Positions 24,230 through 41,418 are shown, numbered from the stretch's first letter. The stretch: DNA of 64,000 bases from Bradyrhizobium iriomotense (GCF_030160715.1 NZ_BSOW01000003.1:372001-436000), one strand, 5' to 3'. Numbers and translations: made by a program. The notes: generated by a model not told the origin, from the letters alone.

Positions 24230-25183
24230 ATGGCTGACAAGGTCCTGATCTACTCGCGTTTCCCGAAGGCGATGATGGCGCGCTTCGCCGAGCGGTTCGA
24301 ATTGCTCGACACCGCCGGCAAGCCGGCGCAGGAGGTGTTTTCCAGCGGCGCATTAGGTGGCATCCGCGCGCTGCTCACCGCCGGCGGCACGCCGCTCGGC
24401 GCAGGTGCGATGGATCTCTTTCCGAAGCTGGGTGCGATCGTCTGCTACGGCACCGGCTATGACGGCATCGACCTGAAGGCGGCGGCCGCGCGCAACATCG
24501 CGGTCGGCCACAGCCCCGGCGCCAATGCGGCCTCGGTGGCCGATATCGCGATGACCTTGATGCTCGCCGCCACCCGCCGGATCCTGGTTGCGGATCAATA
24601 CGTCCGCAGCGGCGATTGGGCCGCGTCAAAACCCTCGCCGATGATGCGGCCGCAGGCAGGCCTCCCCAGCCGCCGCGTCGGCGTCTATGGCATGGGCGAG
24701 ATCGGGCGCAAGATCGCCGCACGCTGCGCGGCCTTCGAGAGCGAGGTCGGCTATTTCAGCCGCACCCGCCATGACGTGCCCTATCAATATTTCTCCTCGC
24801 TCGAGGCGCTCGCCGATTGGTGCAGCGTGCTCATGATCGCGGTCCGCGCCGGCGTCGAGACGCATCACGTCGTCAACGCCGACATCCTCGAGCGGCTGGG
24901 CGAGGATGGCTACATCGTCAACATCGCCCGCGGCTCGGTGATCGACGAGAAGGCCCTCGTGGCGGCGCTGACCGACAAGACCATCGCCGGCGCCGGCCTC
25001 GACGTCTATGCGAAGGAGCCGCACGCGCCGGATGCGCTGACGGCGCTGCCAAACCTGGTGCTCGCCCCGCATATCGGCGGCCACACCCTGGAATCGCACA
25101 TCGCGATGCAGGATTGCGTGCTGGCGAACCTGACCGCGTTCTTCGCCGGCCAGAGGCTGCCATATGCGGTCAAAACAGCCTAA
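24230..25183 (+). CDS. D-isomer-specific 2-hydroxyacid dehydrogenase family protein
   Basis: The 317-residue protein has the two-domain fold of this family. GVYGMGEIGRKIAARCAAF is the Rossmann nucleotide motif, NIARGSVIDE supplies the catalytic arginine, GLDVYAKEPHAP the glutamate and LAPHIGGHT the histidine. The conserved residues suggest an active NAD(P)-dependent enzyme, perhaps hydroxypyruvate or glyoxylate reductase-like. It lies between rplA and rplJ, a gap where unrelated metabolic genes are unusual. A hairpin precedes it and the long rplJ leader follows, so it may be transcribed partly with rplKA. Confidence 0.92.
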   Translation: MADKVLIYSRFPKAMMARFAERFELLDTAGKPAQEVFSSGALGGIRALLTAGGTPLGAGAMDLFPKLGAIVCYGTGYDGIDLKAAAARNIAVGHSPGANAASVADIAMTLMLAATRRILVADQYVRSGDWAASKPSPMMRPQAGLPSRRVGVYGMGEIGRKIAARCAAFESEVGYFSRTRHDVPYQYFSSLEALADWCSVLMIAVRAGVETHHVVNADILERLGEDGYIVNIARGSVIDEKALVAALTDKTIAGAGLDVYAKEPHAPDALTALPNLVLAPHIGGHTLESHIAMQDCVLANLTAFFAGQRLPYAVKTA

Positions 25184-25763
25184 ATCGGTCCTTTCTGGCC
25201 GCGTCAAGCGCGCCGGGCAATCGCTTGGAACTGGTGTGAATTTTGCTCTTGGCAAGGCCGTCAAGAGCGGTTAAAGAACCGCCTCCGGACGTGCTGGCCT
25301 TAGCTGGCGTGTCCGTGCACGCATTCCGAAAACCCGACACGATAGGAGATCATTCCTTCTCAGGACTCCGCAAGGATTTGCCCGAAAAGGAAGGAAACCT
25401 CATCAAGTTGGTGGAATGCGGGCAGAGGTCAACCGGCATGCCGGCTGGCCTTGTCCTGTCCAAGACTGCAGGCGCCCGCGGGAAATCTCGATTTCCCAAC
25501 GGCTTAATCGCATGGCCTGCATAGACGGGTGAAGACCGGATTTCACTTCGCAGCCACCCCTGGGGCGGCTCGGAATGGGTTTGGTTCGGACCTCGACACC
25601 CCGAGGGCCCCACAAGGGTTCCGGGAGGGCAGGCTTTGAATTGTCGTCTTGCCCGGCGTGTCCGAAGGGTTTTGGCCCAGAGGTTCAGGTTTGGGTGGGA
25701 CGATGGGTGCAACCCGGCGGTCCCGCCTTTCGCGCGACGACCGCCAACCGGAGAGAGCTTGCT
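25184..25763 (+). promoter_or_regulatory. Leader and promoter region of rplJ-rplL
   Basis: This 580-bp gap contains no credible gene. It has a 6-bp hairpin GCGGTT-AAAG-AACCGC at 25267-25282 and several GC-rich palindromes between about 25540 and 25640, including CCTCGACACCCCGAGG. Bacterial rplJ leaders carry an L10 autoregulatory fold, and this region is the expected place, but I cannot assign the exact helices or a clear promoter. Confidence 0.45.
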
Positions 25764-26282
25764 GTGGAACGAGCGGCAAAAAAGGAAGCGGTCGAACAGC
25801 TCAATGAGGTCTTCAAGACCACGAGCGTCGCGGTCGTTGCTCAATATTCCGGCCTCACCGTTGCCCAAATGCAGAAGCTGCGCCAGCAGATGAAGCAGGC
25901 GGGTGCCTCGGTGAAGGTCTCGAAGAACCGTCTCGCCAAAATTGCTCTTGAAGGCACTGACGTCGTTGCCATCGGCCCCATGCTGAAGGGACCGACCGTG
26001 ATCGCGACTTCGAACGATCCGGTAGCGGCGCCGAAGGTCGCCATCGATTTCGCCAAGGCGAACGAGAAGTTCGTCATCATCGGCGGCTCGATGGGCAAGA
26101 CCGTCCTGAATGTCGACGGCGTGAAGGCGCTTGCCTCGCTGCCGTCGCTTGACGAACTGCGCGGCAAGATCGTCGGCCTCATCGTGGCTCCGGCGACCAA
26201 GCTCGCCCAGCTCGCGAACGCGCCGGCGGGCAAGCTCGCACGCGTCATTCAGGCTCATGCCTCAAAGGGCGAAGCGGCCTGA
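25764..26282 (+). CDS. rplJ: 50S ribosomal protein L10
   Basis: Starting at GTG 25764 with GGAGAG upstream gives 172 residues, the normal L10 length; the frame upstream is open but encodes unrelated sequence. The N-terminal domain ([27 protein letters not shown]) binds 23S rRNA and the C-terminal helix ([12 protein letters not shown]) carries the L7/L12 dimers. L10 with L7/L12 usually represses its own leader. Confidence 0.96.
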   Translation: MERAAKKEAVEQLNEVFKTTSVAVVAQYSGLTVAQMQKLRQQMKQAGASVKVSKNRLAKIALEGTDVVAIGPMLKGPTVIATSNDPVAAPKVAIDFAKANEKFVIIGGSMGKTVLNVDGVKALASLPSLDELRGKIVGLIVAPATKLAQLANAPAGKLARVIQAHASKGEAA

Positions 26283-26336
26283 CGCCCTTCGCAAAACTCA
26301 AACCCGAACCAGACTTACACTTAAGGAAACAGAACA

Positions 26337-26714
26337 ATGGCTGACTTGCAGAAGATCGTTGACGACCTCTCGAGCCTCACCGTGCTCGAAGCCGCTGAAC
26401 TCGCCAAGCTCCTCGAAGAGAAGTGGGGCGTGTCCGCCGCTGCCGCCGTCGCAGTGGCCGGCCCGGCTGCTGGTGGCGCTGCCGCCGCTCCGGCCGAAGA
26501 GAAGACCGAGTTCACGGTCGTTCTCGCTGCCTCTGGCGACAAGAAGATCGAGGTCATCAAGGAAGTCCGCGCCATCACCGGCCTGGGCCTGAAGGAAGCA
26601 AAGGACCTCGTCGAAGGCGCTCCGAAGCCCGTCAAGGAAGGCGTGAACAAGGAAGAAGCCGACAAGATCAAGGCCCAGCTCGAGAAGGCTGGCGCGAAGG
26701 TCGAGCTCAAGTAA
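26337..26714 (+). CDS. rplL: 50S ribosomal protein L7/L12
   Basis: The 125-residue protein has an N-terminal dimerisation domain, an Ala-rich hinge (about residues 36-55) and the C-terminal factor-binding domain with [20 protein letters not shown] and [20 protein letters not shown]. It recruits EF-Tu, EF-G and other factors to the ribosome. The ATG is well preceded by AAGGAA. Confidence 0.98.
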   Translation: MADLQKIVDDLSSLTVLEAAELAKLLEEKWGVSAAAAVAVAGPAAGGAAAAPAEEKTEFTVVLAASGDKKIEVIKEVRAITGLGLKEAKDLVEGAPKPVKEGVNKEEADKIKAQLEKAGAKVELK

Positions 26715-26733
26715 GCGCAGCTTGCTGGAGCGG

Positions 26734-26767
26734 GATCCCGGGCAAGCGCAAGCTGAGACCCGGGATC
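26734..26767. other. Hairpin between rplL and rpoB
   Basis: Inverted arms GATCCCGGG (26734-26742) and CCCGGGATC (26759-26767) enclose 16 nt, shortly after the rplL stop. There is no T-run, so it is better seen as an attenuator, processing site or degenerate REP than a full terminator. Confidence 0.5.
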
Positions 26768-26874
26768 TTGGCCCGAAGGTCGATGGCCGGTCCCGGTCGC
26801 GGCGGGCGGGTTGAATGCAAGAGGCGTGCGACGGGACATCCCGACGCAGGCCGAACACGAAAAAGTGTGGGGAT

Positions 26875-26904
26875 TTGAGGACTTACCCCTCGAATCTCTA
26901 CTAT
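26875..26904 (+). promoter_or_regulatory. Possible promoter upstream of rpoB
   Basis: TTGAGG (26875-26880) and TACTAT (26899-26904) are separated by 18 nt inside the roughly 500-bp gap between rplL and rpoB. The rest of the gap holds no gene. The position is right for an internal rpoBC promoter, but the -35 is imperfect. Confidence 0.4.
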
Positions 26905-27217
26905 TGTCGCCCCATATCGGGTCGGCAGCACGAAAGCACGGTGGGCGTGGAAGGCGGAGTTTCCCGCAAGCCGTTGGGAGAGCAGGCTATTTCGGGCTTT
27001 TGCAGTCCGTGAAGACTATCGTTGTGACGGGCGGGTGCGCCATTGCGCCCCGCGCGTCGTTTTGCGTTTTGAAAGTCTGAAGAACAGTTCAGGACTTGGA
27101 CGGTCCGAGACTGGGTTTCTGATCCTCAAAACGGGTTCGAAAAATTCAACCCGGGGAGCGGTGGCAGCCGTGTCCCGGAAGGCGCGCCCAGAGCGGGCGC
27201 CGAAATGAGAGGCCACG

Positions 27218-31336
<4,119 letters not shown>

Positions 31337-31347
31337 CGCTGCTCTTC

Positions 31348-31372
31348 ATGCCCGGCCGGAAAGGCCGGGCAT
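31348..31372. other. Hairpin between rpoB and rpoC
   Basis: A perfect 10-bp stem ATGCCCGGCC/GGCCGGGCAT with a GGAAA loop begins 12 nt after the rpoB stop. No T-run follows. It may protect or process the rpoBC transcript. Confidence 0.6.
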
Positions 31373-31466
31373 CGGCGCCTCGTCCCGCGCGGTGAGGGCA
31401 GGGCGCTCCGCGATGTGAGATTTTCGAATTTGCTGCCGGCCTCGACCGGCACGCGAGGAGAAGACG

Positions 31467-35663
<4,197 letters not shown>

Positions 35664-35694
35664 TGGCTCATCCGTAAGATTACTGACTACAATG

Positions 35695-35721
35695 AAAAGG
35701 CCGGCTTTTGCCGGCCTTTTT
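35695..35721 (+). terminator. Rho-independent terminator of rpoBC
   Basis: The stem AAAAGGCCGGC/GCCGGCCTTTT with a TTTT loop runs into a T-tract (35717-35721). It lies 32 nt after the rpoC stop. Confidence 0.93.
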
Positions 35722-35854
35722 GCTGCTTTGTTTCCTTGCTGCGGTGCAGGGACGACGTTTGTTCATCTTTCCTTCAGCCTAAAAAGCGCTTCTGTTAAGA
35801 GAGCTTAGACCGGTGGTCCCGACACGGGGGGCGGCCGGAGACCACGGAACTGAC

Positions 35855-37909
35855 ATGCTTGACCTCGCAATCGTAGGCGGCGGCCCCGGCGGGCTGATGA
35901 GCGCCTGGTATCTGAAGCGCAAACTCGGCGATCTCTGCCGCGTCACCATCTTCGAGGCATCCGACCGGCTCGGGGGCAAGATCGTCACGCGCAAGTTCGA
36001 TTCGGCGCCCGCGATGTACGAGGCCGGCGTCGCCGAGATCTACGATTACTCGATGACGGGGCCGGATCCCCTGCGGGAATTGATCCAGCATTTCGGGCTT
36101 CAGACCATTCCGATGGACGCCGAGCAGGTTCAGTTCGGCGGCGAGCTTTTGAACGACGTGCCCGGCATGCGCCGCAAGTACGGCACCAAGACCGCGGCCG
36201 CTATCGAAGCTTTCCGCAAGCGTTGCTCCGATCTGATGTCGCCGATCGAATATTACGAAGGCGTCGGCGCGCACGACAACGAGCATCCCTGGGCCTTCAA
36301 GACCGCCGAGCAGGTGCTTGACGAGGAGGTCGACGACGCGACCGCCAAGCGCTTCTTCAAGGTGATGGCGCGCTCCGACATCGCGACCGAGACCCACAAC
36401 ACCAACGGGCTCAACGCGCTCAAGAACTACCTGATGGATATCGACGGCTATATCGGCCTCTACTCCATCCAGAACGGCAACGAGCAGCTCGTCGAATGCC
36501 TCCAGTCGGAGGTCAACGCCGACATCCAGCTCAATCACCGTGTGCTCGCCGTCGGCAAGGCGCCGACCGGGCGCTACCAGCTCAAGATGATGAACGGCAA
36601 GGGGCCGGAGACGCGCGACTTCGACCTTGTGCTGGTCTGCCTGCCGCATTCCTGGCTCGCCACGCTCGGCTGGGAAGGCGAGCAGCTCCGCAAGTCGATG
36701 GTCAAGCACGTCTCCTATTTCGACCGTCCCGCGCACTACCTGCGCGTCTCGATCCTGTTCGACACCCCGTTCTGGGGCGACAAGATTCCCGGCGCCTGGT
36801 TCATGTCGGAAGCCTTCGGCGGCTGCTGCGTCTACAACGAGGGCGCCCGCCACGACGTCGGCAAGCACGGCGTGTTGAACTGGCTCATTCCGGGCTCCGA
36901 TGCGCTGGCCTTCGCCAATCTCTCAGATCAGGAGCTGATCGACGCTGCGCTGAAATCGCTGCCGGCCGGGCTCGGCGACGCGCGTGCGCACTTCCTGGAA
37001 GGCAAGATCCACCGCTGGCTGTCTTCTGTGAACGCGTTGCCGGGCGGCTTGCCTGTGCGCGACGTCATGAGCAATCACCGGCCCGAGCCGAAGGAGCATC
37101 CCGGCATCGTCGTGGTCGGCGACTATCTGTTCGATTCGACGCTGAACGGTCTGCTCGACTCCTCGGACGCTGCGACCGACATCATCCTGACCGAGATGAT
37201 GCGCCTGCGCCGTGCGCGCAGCCAGAGTGAGACACCGCTGTCCGACAAGATCGATCGCGACTATTTCGACAATTATCGCGGTCAGGGGCCCTATGGCGAA
37301 GCGTGGCGCCAGTTCACCGACCCCGACTATTTGTTGAAGCTCATCGGCATCGTCTGGGGCAAGGCGAAGGGCGCCAAGCTGCTGGTCGCGGGCTCTGCCA
37401 GCGGCGAACTCGTCGGCGCGCTGCGCGAGCGCGGGATCGACGCCTACGGCATCGAGAACAACCGCACCATCCATGCCAGGACGCCGAAGGCGCTGAGGAA
37501 GTACAACAAGCTCGGATCGATCTCGGACATGCCGTTCAAGGACGGTGCATTCGATTTCGTGTTCGAGACCAGCCTCTGCCATGTCTCCGGGAAGCAGGTC
37601 GTCCGCGCGATCAAGGAATTGAACCGCGTGGTCAAGACGGGCCTCGTGTTCGGCTCGATCACCTCCGACATGGCGCCTGCCCTGATCGACCGCTACGACC
37701 TCCTGCGCGGGGTCAAGAAGCTCGGCACCTGGTGGGAATGGTCGGAGTTGTTCTTCGGCAACGGGTTCGACCTGTCGATGCACCGCAACGACTGCACCGA
37801 TGCGCTGTGGGCGGCGACGCTTGCCGCCAACAAGGGGCCGGGACAGTGGTACGCCGACGCCGACAGCCTGCGCTATTCCTTCTTCGACAAGGTCGAGGAC
37901 GACGATTAA
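35855..37909 (+). CDS. Amine oxidase/FAD protein fused to a methyltransferase-like domain
   Basis: ATG 35855 gives 684 residues in two parts. Residues about 1-450 are a flavin amine oxidase/phytoene desaturase-like domain: LDLAIVGGGPGGLMSAWYL binds ADP of FAD, EASDRLGGKI follows, and GIVVVGDYLFDSTLNGLLDS closes the FAD site. Residues about 490-660 look like a class I methyltransferase: a degenerate SAM motif I (LLVAGSASGELVGALRERG), an acidic residue after strand 2 (GIENN), and DMPFKDGAFDFVFETSLCHV like the type 11 family. No function for this fusion is known to me. It follows the rpoC terminator and precedes an ABC exporter gene. Confidence 0.8.
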   Translation: MLDLAIVGGGPGGLMSAWYLKRKLGDLCRVTIFEASDRLGGKIVTRKFDSAPAMYEAGVAEIYDYSMTGPDPLRELIQHFGLQTIPMDAEQVQFGGELLNDVPGMRRKYGTKTAAAIEAFRKRCSDLMSPIEYYEGVGAHDNEHPWAFKTAEQVLDEEVDDATAKRFFKVMARSDIATETHNTNGLNALKNYLMDIDGYIGLYSIQNGNEQLVECLQSEVNADIQLNHRVLAVGKAPTGRYQLKMMNGKGPETRDFDLVLVCLPHSWLATLGWEGEQLRKSMVKHVSYFDRPAHYLRVSILFDTPFWGDKIPGAWFMSEAFGGCCVYNEGARHDVGKHGVLNWLIPGSDALAFANLSDQELIDAALKSLPAGLGDARAHFLEGKIHRWLSSVNALPGGLPVRDVMSNHRPEPKEHPGIVVVGDYLFDSTLNGLLDSSDAATDIILTEMMRLRRARSQSETPLSDKIDRDYFDNYRGQGPYGEAWRQFTDPDYLLKLIGIVWGKAKGAKLLVAGSASGELVGALRERGIDAYGIENNRTIHARTPKALRKYNKLGSISDMPFKDGAFDFVFETSLCHVSGKQVVRAIKELNRVVKTGLVFGSITSDMAPALIDRYDLLRGVKKLGTWWEWSELFFGNGFDLSMHRNDCTDALWAATLAANKGPGQWYADADSLRYSFFDKVEDDD

Positions 37910-37912
37910 GGC

Positions 37913-37967
37913 ACGATCCGGAAAAGCGTGCAGCGGTTTTCCGAAATGATCGTGCGCAAACAACGAG
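37913..37967. repeat. Dispersed palindromic repeat, copy 1
   Basis: The sequence CACGATCCGGAAAAGCGTGC pairs with GGTTTTCCGAAATGATCGTG downstream. It matches the copy at 55316-55370 in length and layout (GATC-CGAAAAGCG, CGGTTTTC, CATGCGCAA/CGTGCGCAA). It starts 4 nt after the stop of the fusion gene. Confidence 0.75.
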
Positions 37968-38010
37968 CTAAAGCGCGATGACGCTTCGCGTGAGCGTCAT
38001 CGCGCTTTAG
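37968..38010. repeat. Perfect 18-bp-stem palindrome
   Basis: CTAAAGCGCGATGACGCT (37968-37985) and AGCGTCATCGCGCTTTAG (37993-38010) are exact inverted copies with a 7-nt loop. It directly follows the repeat at 37913-37967. It could act as a 3'-end hairpin for the fusion gene. Confidence 0.85.
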
Positions 38011-38137
38011 GACAGACGAATTCGCCAATTGTTTTGCCGAATTCACTCTGATCGCATAGAATCGGTCGCATAGCGGCTCCCGCTATTTCCCCTTGATTTC
38101 TCTGCGGTCATGCCGGCCGTCAGCATCGGTTGGTTTC

Positions 38138-40159
38138 ATGGCTCAAAGGCCTCTCTCGTCGGACAAACCCAAGCTCGCGACCGCGGATGACACGGGCGAG
38201 CTCAAGGACAAGCTTGCGACCGCCGGCAAGCCCGAACTCGAGGTGGATGACGACGAAGACGACGAGGAAGACGAGGACGAGCTTCTGGAGCTCGATGATG
38301 ACGATGAGGACGAGGACCTCGTCGTCTTCACGGCGCGCGAGGCCGCCGGCGCGCTCGCAACCATCTGGGGCTTCGTCAAGCCCTACCTCTCCAGCTACAA
38401 GCGGATCCTGGCCTTCGTGTCGTTCGGCGTCATGATCGAGACGCTGTTCAACGTCATCATGCCGCTCAGCCTGAAGTTCCTGATCGACGACGCGCTCGGC
38501 GAGGAGGATTTTCAGGCGCTTTACAAGATCCTCGGCGTGCTCGCGGTCGCCGGCATCTTCACCTCGATCGTCGCGGTCTGGTACGAGCGCTGGGACGCGC
38601 GGCTCGCGGCCTGCATCATCTCCGACGTACGCAAGCGGCTGTTCGATCATGTGCAGGACCTGCCGGCGGCCTATTTCGGCCGTACCAAGCGGGGCGAGAT
38701 CCTGTCGCGCTTCTCCGTCGATCTCTCGGCCTTCGAAGGCTCGGTCAAGACCTTCGCCAACAGCGCGGCGCTTCCGTTTTTCGAGTTGATCGCCGGTATC
38801 ATCCTGATGCTGTTCCTGAACTGGCAGCTCGCGGTGGTCGCACTGCTGGTGTTTCCGATCACGCTGATCGGGCCGCGCATCCTCACCCCGAAGGCGGTGC
38901 ATGCGAATTACGAGCAGAAGGTCAACGAGAGCGCGCTGCTCGGCATGGTGCAGGAGAACGTTGCGGCACAGGCCGTGATCAAGGCGTTCAGCCTGCAGCG
39001 CAAGATGTTCGGCTTCTTCGCCTTCCGTAACGACGAGACCCGCAACAGGATCGCGTCAGCCGCGTTCCTGTCGACCATGGTGGAGCGGACGGTCACGATC
39101 TCGGTCCTGCTCCTCCACCTCGTGGTGCTGGCGATCGGCGCGTATCTTGCGACCAAGGGCCAGATCACCATCGGCACCTTCGTCACCTTCGAGAGCGCGT
39201 TCTGGGAGGTGTCCTACAACATCGCCCATGTGATGCACTTCATCCCGGTGTCGATCTCCTCGGCCGCCGCCGTGCGCCATATCCAGGAGCTGCTGGACGA
39301 GCCGACGCGGGGCGCCGATCGTCCGGGTGCGCCGGATCTGCCGCGCATCACCAACGACATCACCTTCGACCATGTCACCTTCCAGTACGAAGGCAGCCAG
39401 ACGCCGGTGCTGGACAATCTCAGCCTCAAGCTCAACGTCGGCAAGAGCATCGCAATCGTCGGGCCCAGCGGCTCCGGCAAGAGCACGCTGCTCAATCTGA
39501 TCCTGCGCCTCTACGTGCCCGACGAAGGCCGCGTCACCATCGACGGCGTCGATGTACGGAAAGTGACGCTGGATTCGCTGCGCCGGAGCATGGCTGTGGT
39601 GTTCCAGGAGAACATGCTGTTCAACATGTCGATCCGCGAGAACATCCGGCTCGGCAAGGAGGGCGCCACCGACGAGGAGGTGGCGGAGGCTGCGAAGAAG
39701 GCCGAAATCCACCGCTACATCATGAGCCTGCCGCAGAAATACGACACGCCGGTCGGCGAGCGCGGCGATACGCTGTCGGGCGGCCAGCGCCAGCGCATCG
39801 CGATCGCGCGCGCGATCATCCGCAATCCATCGGTGCTGCTCCTGGACGAAGCGACCTCGGCGCTCGACCAGACGACCGAGGCTGCGATCAACCGCACGCT
39901 GCTGAAGGTCGCCAAGGGCCGCACCATGATCTGGTCGACCCACCGTCTGACCTCTGTCGTCGAGATGGACGAGATCATCGTGATTTCAGGCGGTCGCGCC
40001 ATCGAGCGTGGCTCGCATGCCGAGCTGCTCGCCAAGAACGGTACCTATCGCAAGCTGTGGGACGACCAGATCCACCAGCCGCATGGCGGCGCGGCTCAGG
40101 TCGATGACGACGACAGCGACGACGATGATGAGGACGAGGACGATGGCGACGAGGAGTGA
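38138..40159 (+). CDS. ABC exporter half-transporter with acidic N- and C-terminal segments
   Basis: The product is 673 residues with a six-helix type I exporter domain (about 85-370) followed by an ATPase domain. IVGPSGSGKSTLLN is Walker A, DTLSGGQRQRIAIARA the signature and PSVLLLDEATSALD Walker B, followed by the STHRLTS H-loop. All catalytic residues are present, so it should work as a homodimer. Residues 36-60 are almost only Asp and Glu around LLEL, and the last 20 residues are again nearly all Asp/Glu. These tails are unusual for the family. ATG 38138 starts the most plausible frame. The last 64 nt overlap the convergent flavoprotein gene. The substrate is unknown. Confidence 0.9.
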   Translation: MAQRPLSSDKPKLATADDTGELKDKLATAGKPELEVDDDEDDEEDEDELLELDDDDEDEDLVVFTAREAAGALATIWGFVKPYLSSYKRILAFVSFGVMIETLFNVIMPLSLKFLIDDALGEEDFQALYKILGVLAVAGIFTSIVAVWYERWDARLAACIISDVRKRLFDHVQDLPAAYFGRTKRGEILSRFSVDLSAFEGSVKTFANSAALPFFELIAGIILMLFLNWQLAVVALLVFPITLIGPRILTPKAVHANYEQKVNESALLGMVQENVAAQAVIKAFSLQRKMFGFFAFRNDETRNRIASAAFLSTMVERTVTISVLLLHLVVLAIGAYLATKGQITIGTFVTFESAFWEVSYNIAHVMHFIPVSISSAAAVRHIQELLDEPTRGADRPGAPDLPRITNDITFDHVTFQYEGSQTPVLDNLSLKLNVGKSIAIVGPSGSGKSTLLNLILRLYVPDEGRVTIDGVDVRKVTLDSLRRSMAVVFQENMLFNMSIRENIRLGKEGATDEEVAEAAKKAEIHRYIMSLPQKYDTPVGERGDTLSGGQRQRIAIARAIIRNPSVLLLDEATSALDQTTEAAINRTLLKVAKGRTMIWSTHRLTSVVEMDEIIVISGGRAIERGSHAELLAKNGTYRKLWDDQIHQPHGGAAQVDDDDSDDDDEDEDDGDEE

Positions 40160-41325
40160 CCGAGGAAGTTCGGCTCGAGGCGAGCCAGTCGCGCCGCCCG
40201 CCGGACCGCACCTTGGGCAACCCAGGCCATGAAGCGCGCCCAGCGCTGCGCCGTCCAATAGGGGCTCGTTGCGAGCGATACTTCGCGGAAGTCGAACGCC
40301 TTGGCCGCCGACCAGGCATCGCAGGCCCGCTTGACCGGATCGTCGTAGAAGGCGGCGATCTTGTCCTCGTCCATGCCCTCGGTCGCAAGCCAGGCCGGGA
40401 TGTGTACCCCGCAGAGCCGTTCGACGTCGGTGAACACCTTGTCGGTGCCGGTGCCGGCGGCGGGGCAGGAGGTCGCGAAGGCATCGCCCACCAGCACGAT
40501 GCCGGCCTGGTGGCAGGCCCGGTGCACATAGAGATCGACCGGACGAATCTTGACGTCGCTCGCGACGTCGAAGGCCCCGGTAATGCGCGACAGGCGCGGC
40601 AGGGCGGCGTTCAGGGTCGCGACCGGCGCCTGCCGCAGGTCGCGCAGCCAGGGATCGTCGAAGGCGCGATAGACGAACAGGTTTGCCCGCATCCGCGTGC
40701 CGACGGGAAACAGCGTGATGTAGGGGATACGGTCGCTCGGCCGCTCGGAGAAATACGTCATCGCCGGAAAATCGAACGCGGTGCGCCCAACCGGCACGAC
40801 GTCAAATCCGACCGAGATCGAATGGCAGGCGCTGACGATTTCGCGTTCGATGCCGAGCTGGTGGCGCAGGCCGACGTTCAATCCATTGGCGAGCACGACG
40901 AGGCGGGCGGAGACGACCTCGCCGTTGGAGAGCGTGATCTTCTGCCGGTCGGGGCTCGTCTCGATCGACAGCGCCTTGGTGCAGACCCGCTCGACCGTGT
41001 CGGGGATTTCCGCGCGGATCGCGTTGACGAAGGACTCGTAGCGGAAGCCGAACTGCCGGCTCGGCGCCTTGTCGAGCAGGTGGCCGAATCGCGCGATCCA
41101 GTTCTCGCCGCAAAACGTCGCACGGCGCAGCACTGATTCTGCGATTCCGGTCCGCCAGAAGCGCTCGAGCTGGGCATCCCCGCTGATCTTCTCGACCCGG
41201 AAGTCCGGCGGAGACGCGGTGTGGGGGTCGACGAGAACGGCCTGGACGCCGGCGCGACCCAGCATTGCGGCTGCGGCGGAGCCGGCCATACCCCCACCGA
41301 TGATAGCAATGTCGGTATACCGCAT
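40096..41325 (-). CDS. FAD-dependent oxidoreductase (monooxygenase/geranylgeranyl reductase-like)
   Basis: From ATG 41325, preceded by GGAG, the protein is 409 residues. DIAIIGGGMAGSAAAAMLGR is the GxGxxG FAD motif, and GIVLVGDAFATSCPAAGTGT is the second FAD motif of the UbiH/halogenase/GGR group. The catalytic type is not clear. The last 21 residues (PSSSSSSSSSLSSSST) are the antisense reading of the acidic tail of the convergent ABC exporter gene, with which it overlaps by 64 nt. It may act with the upstream fusion protein and exporter, but this is only inferred from position. Confidence 0.85.
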   Translation of the reverse strand: MRYTDIAIIGGGMAGSAAAAMLGRAGVQAVLVDPHTASPPDFRVEKISGDAQLERFWRTGIAESVLRRATFCGENWIARFGHLLDKAPSRQFGFRYESFVNAIRAEIPDTVERVCTKALSIETSPDRQKITLSNGEVVSARLVVLANGLNVGLRHQLGIEREIVSACHSISVGFDVVPVGRTAFDFPAMTYFSERPSDRIPYITLFPVGTRMRANLFVYRAFDDPWLRDLRQAPVATLNAALPRLSRITGAFDVASDVKIRPVDLYVHRACHQAGIVLVGDAFATSCPAAGTGTDKVFTDVERLCGVHIPAWLATEGMDEDKIAAFYDDPVKRACDAWSAAKAFDFREVSLATSPYWTAQRWARFMAWVAQGAVRRAARLARLEPNFLGHSSSPSSSSSSSSSLSSSST

Positions 41326-41395
41326 GGGTATTTCTCCGCCCGGCGCGGCACCTTGACGCAAGAACAGGAAAGAAAACCTTATCGCACAGCACAAA

Positions 41396-41418
41396 AGTAT
41401 ATTTTACCCGGGCGTAAA
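41396..41418 (-). promoter_or_regulatory. Possible operator and -10 box for the flavoprotein gene
   Basis: Inverted arms TTTAC (41403-41407) and GTAAA (41414-41418) flank CCGGGC. On the minus strand a TATACT -10-like hexamer lies at 41401-41396, next to the palindrome and about 70 nt upstream of the start codon. A repressor bound there would block the promoter. The binding protein is unknown. Confidence 0.4.

Noticed and set aside
25243-25524. A 93-codon frame in the rplJ leader region
   Set aside because: It lies in a region expected to be untranslated leader, with no ribosome site or recognisable product.
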